8,381 nt of DNA, taken from positions 1 to 8,381 of the forward strand of contig JAQVHG010000090.1 in NCBI GenBank assembly GCA_028696365.1. The letters are read 5' to 3'. This document shows positions 6,141-8,381 of the stretch, piece after piece; the first letter of the stretch is position 1; each line of letters begins with the position of its first letter. The notes below the pieces were generated by a model. That model did no database searches, was not told where the DNA came from, and saw only the letters and a program-made list of their open reading frames with translations. Source of the DNA: Methanofollis sp. (GTDB lineage: Archaea; Halobacteriota; Methanomicrobia; Methanomicrobiales; Methanofollaceae). The translations under genes and the position numbers were made by a program.

Positions 6141-6150
6141 CATATACTAA
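6141..6150 (-). promoter_or_regulatory. Likely TATA element of the reductase gene
   Basis: On the minus strand TTAGTATATG lies centred 30 bases before the ATG at 6116. This suggests a leaderless or nearly leaderless transcript. AGGA near 6125-6128 is the only weak ribosome-binding alternative. Confidence 0.45.
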
Positions 6151-6176
6151 TGGCGGTCGAAGGGGGGGTGGACACT

Positions 6177-6221
6177 CTATATTTTATTGGTGTCTCCAGG
6201 GACTCCAAAGATTATCTCTAT
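6177..6221 (+). promoter_or_regulatory. Candidate TATA elements of the PHP gene
   Basis: Two AT-rich elements precede the ATG at 6247. CTATATTTTATT (6177-6188) would give a leader of roughly 40 bases. TTATCTCTAT (6212-6221) lies about 30 bases upstream and would give a leaderless message. No Shine-Dalgarno sequence precedes the ATG, which slightly favours the nearer element. Confidence 0.4.
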
Positions 6222-6246
6222 AGTTCATGTCCTCTGATCTATACTC

Positions 6247-6969
6247 ATGTCGCCAGAGACTGTCCCAGGGAATCGCGTCGGACTCGACATGCACGTCCAC
6301 TCCATCTATTCACCAGACGCCGTGATCGAGATCGACACCATCGTCCGGGCATGGCGGACGCACAAAGTCCTAGCCATGGTCTGCGACCACAACACTACTC
6401 GCGGCTCTGAAGAGGTCTTTCGCAGGATCAGGGGGTTTGATCCAGACATACCGCTCATCCGTGCTGAAGAGATCTCAACGACTGAAGGAGAAGTGATCGG
6501 GGCATTCCTCACCGAGGAGATCAGTCCTGGCCTGAGCGCCGGTGAAACGGTCGACCAGATTAAGGATCAGGGCGCCCTCGCGATCGTTCCCCATCCTTTC
6601 TGCACCTTCAGGGCAAGTGCCATCGACCGCCACGCCCTGGATGAGACCATCGACCGGGTCGATCTCATCGAGGGGTATAATGCCAGAAACACCCTGCCAG
6701 AGGCAAACCATGCCGCGCAAACATATGCGAGGGCCCACAAAAAAATTCTCTCGGCCGGTTCAGACGCCCATCTCCCCTTTGAACTTTGTCGGACGTTCGT
6801 CGAACTCGAACCCTTTGATGGTCCAGACGACTTCCTCTCTCACCTCAGGAAGGGGACAGTCCATTTCAAGGCCACTGACCCTGCGGTTCACCAGGTCTCA
6901 CGGGCGGTGAAAACCGTGAAGCGTTCTTGGTATCAACCAGAATACCGCGAGATGATTGTCAGATTATAA
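6247..6969 (+). CDS. PHP-domain metal-dependent phosphoesterase
   Basis: The 240-residue protein is a stand-alone PHP domain: a multinuclear-metal hydrolase that cleaves phosphoester bonds in nucleotides, nucleic acids or small phosphorylated molecules. All motif positions are present: DMHVHS (D14, H16, H18), SPD (D24), CDHN (D47, H48), RAEE (E74/E75), VPHPF (H116) and GSDAH (D173, H175). The active site therefore looks intact. There is no polymerase, signal or membrane segment, so it is cytoplasmic. The last 50 residues (HFKATDPAVHQVSRAVKTVKRSW) form a basic tail common in archaeal single-domain PHP proteins. The ATG at 6247 gives a short lead into the first motif; no Shine-Dalgarno sequence is visible and the message is probably leaderless. 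It is divergent from the reductase and 185 bases upstream of the terpene-synthase-like gene, which has its own promoter-like region. Confidence 0.9.
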   Translation: MSPETVPGNRVGLDMHVHSIYSPDAVIEIDTIVRAWRTHKVLAMVCDHNTTRGSEEVFRRIRGFDPDIPLIRAEEISTTEGEVIGAFLTEEISPGLSAGETVDQIKDQGALAIVPHPFCTFRASAIDRHALDETIDRVDLIEGYNARNTLPEANHAAQTYARAHKKILSAGSDAHLPFELCRTFVELEPFDGPDDFLSHLRKGTVHFKATDPAVHQVSRAVKTVKRSWYQPEYREMIVRL

Positions 6970-7005
6970 TTGTTTTGGTATCGATTTATAAAGTATATCC
7001 CATCC

Positions 7006-7017
7006 AAAATATATTTA
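7006..7017 (+). promoter_or_regulatory. Likely TATA element of the terpene-synthase-like gene
   Basis: AAAATATATTTA, preceded by a purine/pyrimidine stretch that could be the TFB-recognition element, would place the transcript start near 7040. That leaves a leader of roughly 110 bases. A second AT-rich element, ATTTATAAAGTATA (6984-6997), is an alternative. The exact direct repeat GATCAC (7024-7029 and 7033-7038) lies just downstream and could be an operator. Confidence 0.4.
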
Positions 7018-7154
7018 TGGTACGATCACCATGATCACGATCCAGACCGGGCATCCCTGCCCCCCACCTATTACACGATAGTGTCTGTCCAGGCCCAGAC
7101 GGTCCTGGCTCCCAAGTCCTTTCTTTCGACCCGGTCTCTTCAGAAGGTGCTGAG

Positions 7155-8177
7155 ATGCTCAAGAATGAAACGGTGATCAGTGCGGTCTGTACTTATGCAG
7201 ACACAGAAAAAGGCTTTTTGAGAGAAGGGATCGCCGCGGTCGAACTCCCAGATGAGTTCGTCGCGGTTCTCCCTGAATATGAAGAACACTTCGGGGAACG
7301 GAACAGGTTTCTCTGGCAATGGTGTTGGAAGATCCTGTATGACCAGGATCCTGGCTTCGGCTTCTCCTCGGTCCCCCAGGCACGCCGCCGGGATGCGGCA
7401 CTCGTCAAACTCTTCATCATCCTTGCCACTACGGTGACCGATGACGTCTCTGACCGGCACCAGAACCGACGGCTGCTCGAGGTGATGCTCCAGGTGCCGT
7501 TCAGGCGTGACGATCTGACAGTGCCGGCAGACCTGACACCAGAGGAGGCGCACCGGGTCCGTTACCTCGCCGCCCTCTTCGACGAGATCTATGCGAGGGT
7601 GGAGGCGGCCCCGCGCTGGGCAGAGTTCGGCGATCTCTTCTTCTTCGACCTCGCCCAGACCTGGAACTCATTCAGGTACGCCTACCTCATCAACCGGCAT
7701 CCAGAGGCGATCAGCCATGCCGAAAACCTCTCGTACAACTCGCACAACATGACCATTTATATCTGCGGGACGGTGGACGCTCTGTACTCCCCTGACCTCA
7801 TGAAGGAGGATCTTCCTCATCTGCGTGAGTTGGTCTGGTTTGGCCAGCAGATGATCAGGATCGGCAACTGGGTCGGCACCTGGGAACGTGAGGTTGGGGA
7901 GGGCGATTATTCCTCTGGGGTGATGAGTTGGGCACTCTCGCATGGGCTCATCACGCCTGCCGACATCGCTGCCCACCGGGCTTCAGGAGACGACGAGGCC
8001 TTCCTCTCCTATCTCAGGGAAGCGAAGGTGGAGGAGCGGCTCATGGAAGAGTGGGAGGAGGACCATCGGCAGGTAAGAGAGATCGGCCGAAGGATCCGTT
8101 CAGTCGATGCCGCCGAGTACATCTGGGGTCTTGAAACCCTGATGGCCTACTTCCTCGCGTGCCGCGGGTTGATCTAA
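7155..8177 (+). CDS. Class I terpene synthase-like protein (isoprenoid synthase fold)
   Basis: The 340-residue, largely helical protein carries both metal-diphosphate signatures of class I terpene cyclases. KLFIILATTVTDDVSD (85-100) ends in an aspartate-rich DDxxD motif. IGNWVGTWEREVGEGDYSSGV (236-256) fits the NSE/DTE triad (N238, T242, E246) and the following GD of bacterial cyclases. Spacing between motifs (about 140 residues) and total length suit a single-domain cyclase. Such enzymes ionise a prenyl diphosphate with Mg2+ and cyclise or quench the cation. The segment SHNMTIYICGTVDAL (196-210) precedes the triad. I see no C-terminal RY pair, so it is a divergent member; a non-cyclising isoprenoid enzyme is possible. 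Start: GGTG (7146-7149) lies five bases before the ATG. It is cytoplasmic, with no signal sequence. It is in line with the PHP gene and near a prenyl-reductase-like gene. Confidence 0.75.
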   Translation: MLKNETVISAVCTYADTEKGFLREGIAAVELPDEFVAVLPEYEEHFGERNRFLWQWCWKILYDQDPGFGFSSVPQARRRDAALVKLFIILATTVTDDVSDRHQNRRLLEVMLQVPFRRDDLTVPADLTPEEAHRVRYLAALFDEIYARVEAAPRWAEFGDLFFFDLAQTWNSFRYAYLINRHPEAISHAENLSYNSHNMTIYICGTVDALYSPDLMKEDLPHLRELVWFGQQMIRIGNWVGTWEREVGEGDYSSGVMSWALSHGLITPADIAAHRASGDDEAFLSYLREAKVEERLMEEWEEDHRQVREIGRRIRSVDAAEYIWGLETLMAYFLACRGLI

Positions 8178-8191
8178 AATTTTTTCTGTAG

Positions 8192-8226
8192 AGGTGCGGG
8201 CCAGGGCTTTCAACCGGTCCGCACCT
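8192..8226. terminator. Hairpin terminator between convergent genes
   Basis: AGGTGCGGGCC (8192-8202) pairs with GGTCCGCACCT (8216-8226) over 11 positions (one G-T), with a 13-base loop. On the plus strand it is followed by TT and preceded, right after the stop codon, by TTTTTT (8180-8185). It lies between the stops of two converging genes and could serve both strands. Confidence 0.55.
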
Positions 8227-8273
8227 TTACTCATTCTCATCTCCTTACCTGACAGCTCTCCAGCACCTGCTGT

Positions 8274-8381
8274 TCATTCATGGGTGTGCCGGTGGTGGAG
8301 GTCGGGCGCATGCGGGTGGTCATGGACCATTGCCTCATGCCGGTGGGGGTGCGAGTGGTAGCCCTTCGCGTCGAGCGGCGG
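8274..8381 (-). CDS. 3' end of a gene with a histidine-rich C-terminal tail (partial)
   Basis: Only the last 35 codons are in the window; the stop TGA is at 8274-8276 and the gene enters from the right edge. The tail is extraordinarily histidine-rich: GYHSHPHRHEAMVHDHPH, then further HH and HxH pairs to a final THE. Twelve of the last 28 residues are His. Such tails bind Ni, Co, Zn or Cu and occur on metal transporters, metal chaperones and several membrane proteins. I cannot tell which family this is from the tail alone. The frame is well supported because the His codons are consistent and the alternatives lack coding character. It converges on the terpene-synthase-like gene, with a hairpin terminator between. 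Confidence 0.7.
   Translation of the reverse strand, partial: PPLDAKGYHSHPHRHEAMVHDHPHAPDLHHRHTHE

Noticed and set aside
6970..7176. A 68-codon plus-strand frame between the PHP and synthase genes
   Set aside because: It covers the AT-rich promoter region and overlaps the synthase start; its composition is not coding-like.
7140..7553. A 137-codon minus-strand frame
   Set aside because: It lies wholly antisense to the first third of the terpene-synthase-like gene and has no recognisable domain.

Overview
The window looks like chromosomal DNA of a methanogenic archaeon, most likely of the order Methanomicrobiales. This is inferred from the gene content and signals: a tRNA-Thr with U at the discriminator position and no encoded CCA, AT-rich TATA-type elements about 30 bases ahead of leaderless or short-leader starts, a digeranylgeranyl-reductase-type flavoprotein, a dolichol-phosphate-mannose-synthase-like glycosyltransferase, and a SlyD-like PPIase lipoprotein. 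No 16S or methanogenesis gene is present, so the assignment is an inference.

Layout. Bases 1-940 (minus strand) hold most of a family 2 glycosyltransferase that runs off the left edge. A tRNA-Thr(UGU) lies at 1186-1257. From 1258 to about 3370 the DNA is mostly non-coding. It is filled with copies of a small GC-hairpin repeat and interrupted only by a 102-residue unknown protein gene (1828-2136). Two of the copies (2465-2696 and 2982-3212) are about 231 bp long. Both have 15-bp terminal inverted repeats and 8-bp near-perfect flanking duplications, so they look like non-autonomous mobile elements (MITEs). At 3372-4479 two overlapping genes encode a lipoprotein FKBP/SlyD-like prolyl isomerase and a SAM-dependent methyltransferase. 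At 4480-5042 there is a second stretch of decayed repeat copies.

The right third is the most interesting part. A flavin-dependent geranylgeranyl-reductase-family gene (5043-6116, minus) is divergent from a PHP-domain metallohydrolase (6247-6969, plus). The next gene is a 340-residue protein (7155-8177, plus) with the two metal-binding signatures of class I terpene synthases: DDVSD at residues 96-100 and N238/T242/E246 followed by GD. A hairpin terminator at 8192-8226 separates it from the 3' end of a convergent gene (8274-8381, minus) encoding a very histidine-rich tail.

Working model (inference): the terpene-synthase-like enzyme and the isoprenoid reductase-like flavoprotein may act on the polyprenyl diphosphates that archaea make for their lipids, giving a cyclised and/or reduced terpenoid. 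The PHP protein's role in this is unknown. The left half is ordinary housekeeping and envelope function interspersed with a dispersed repeat family.
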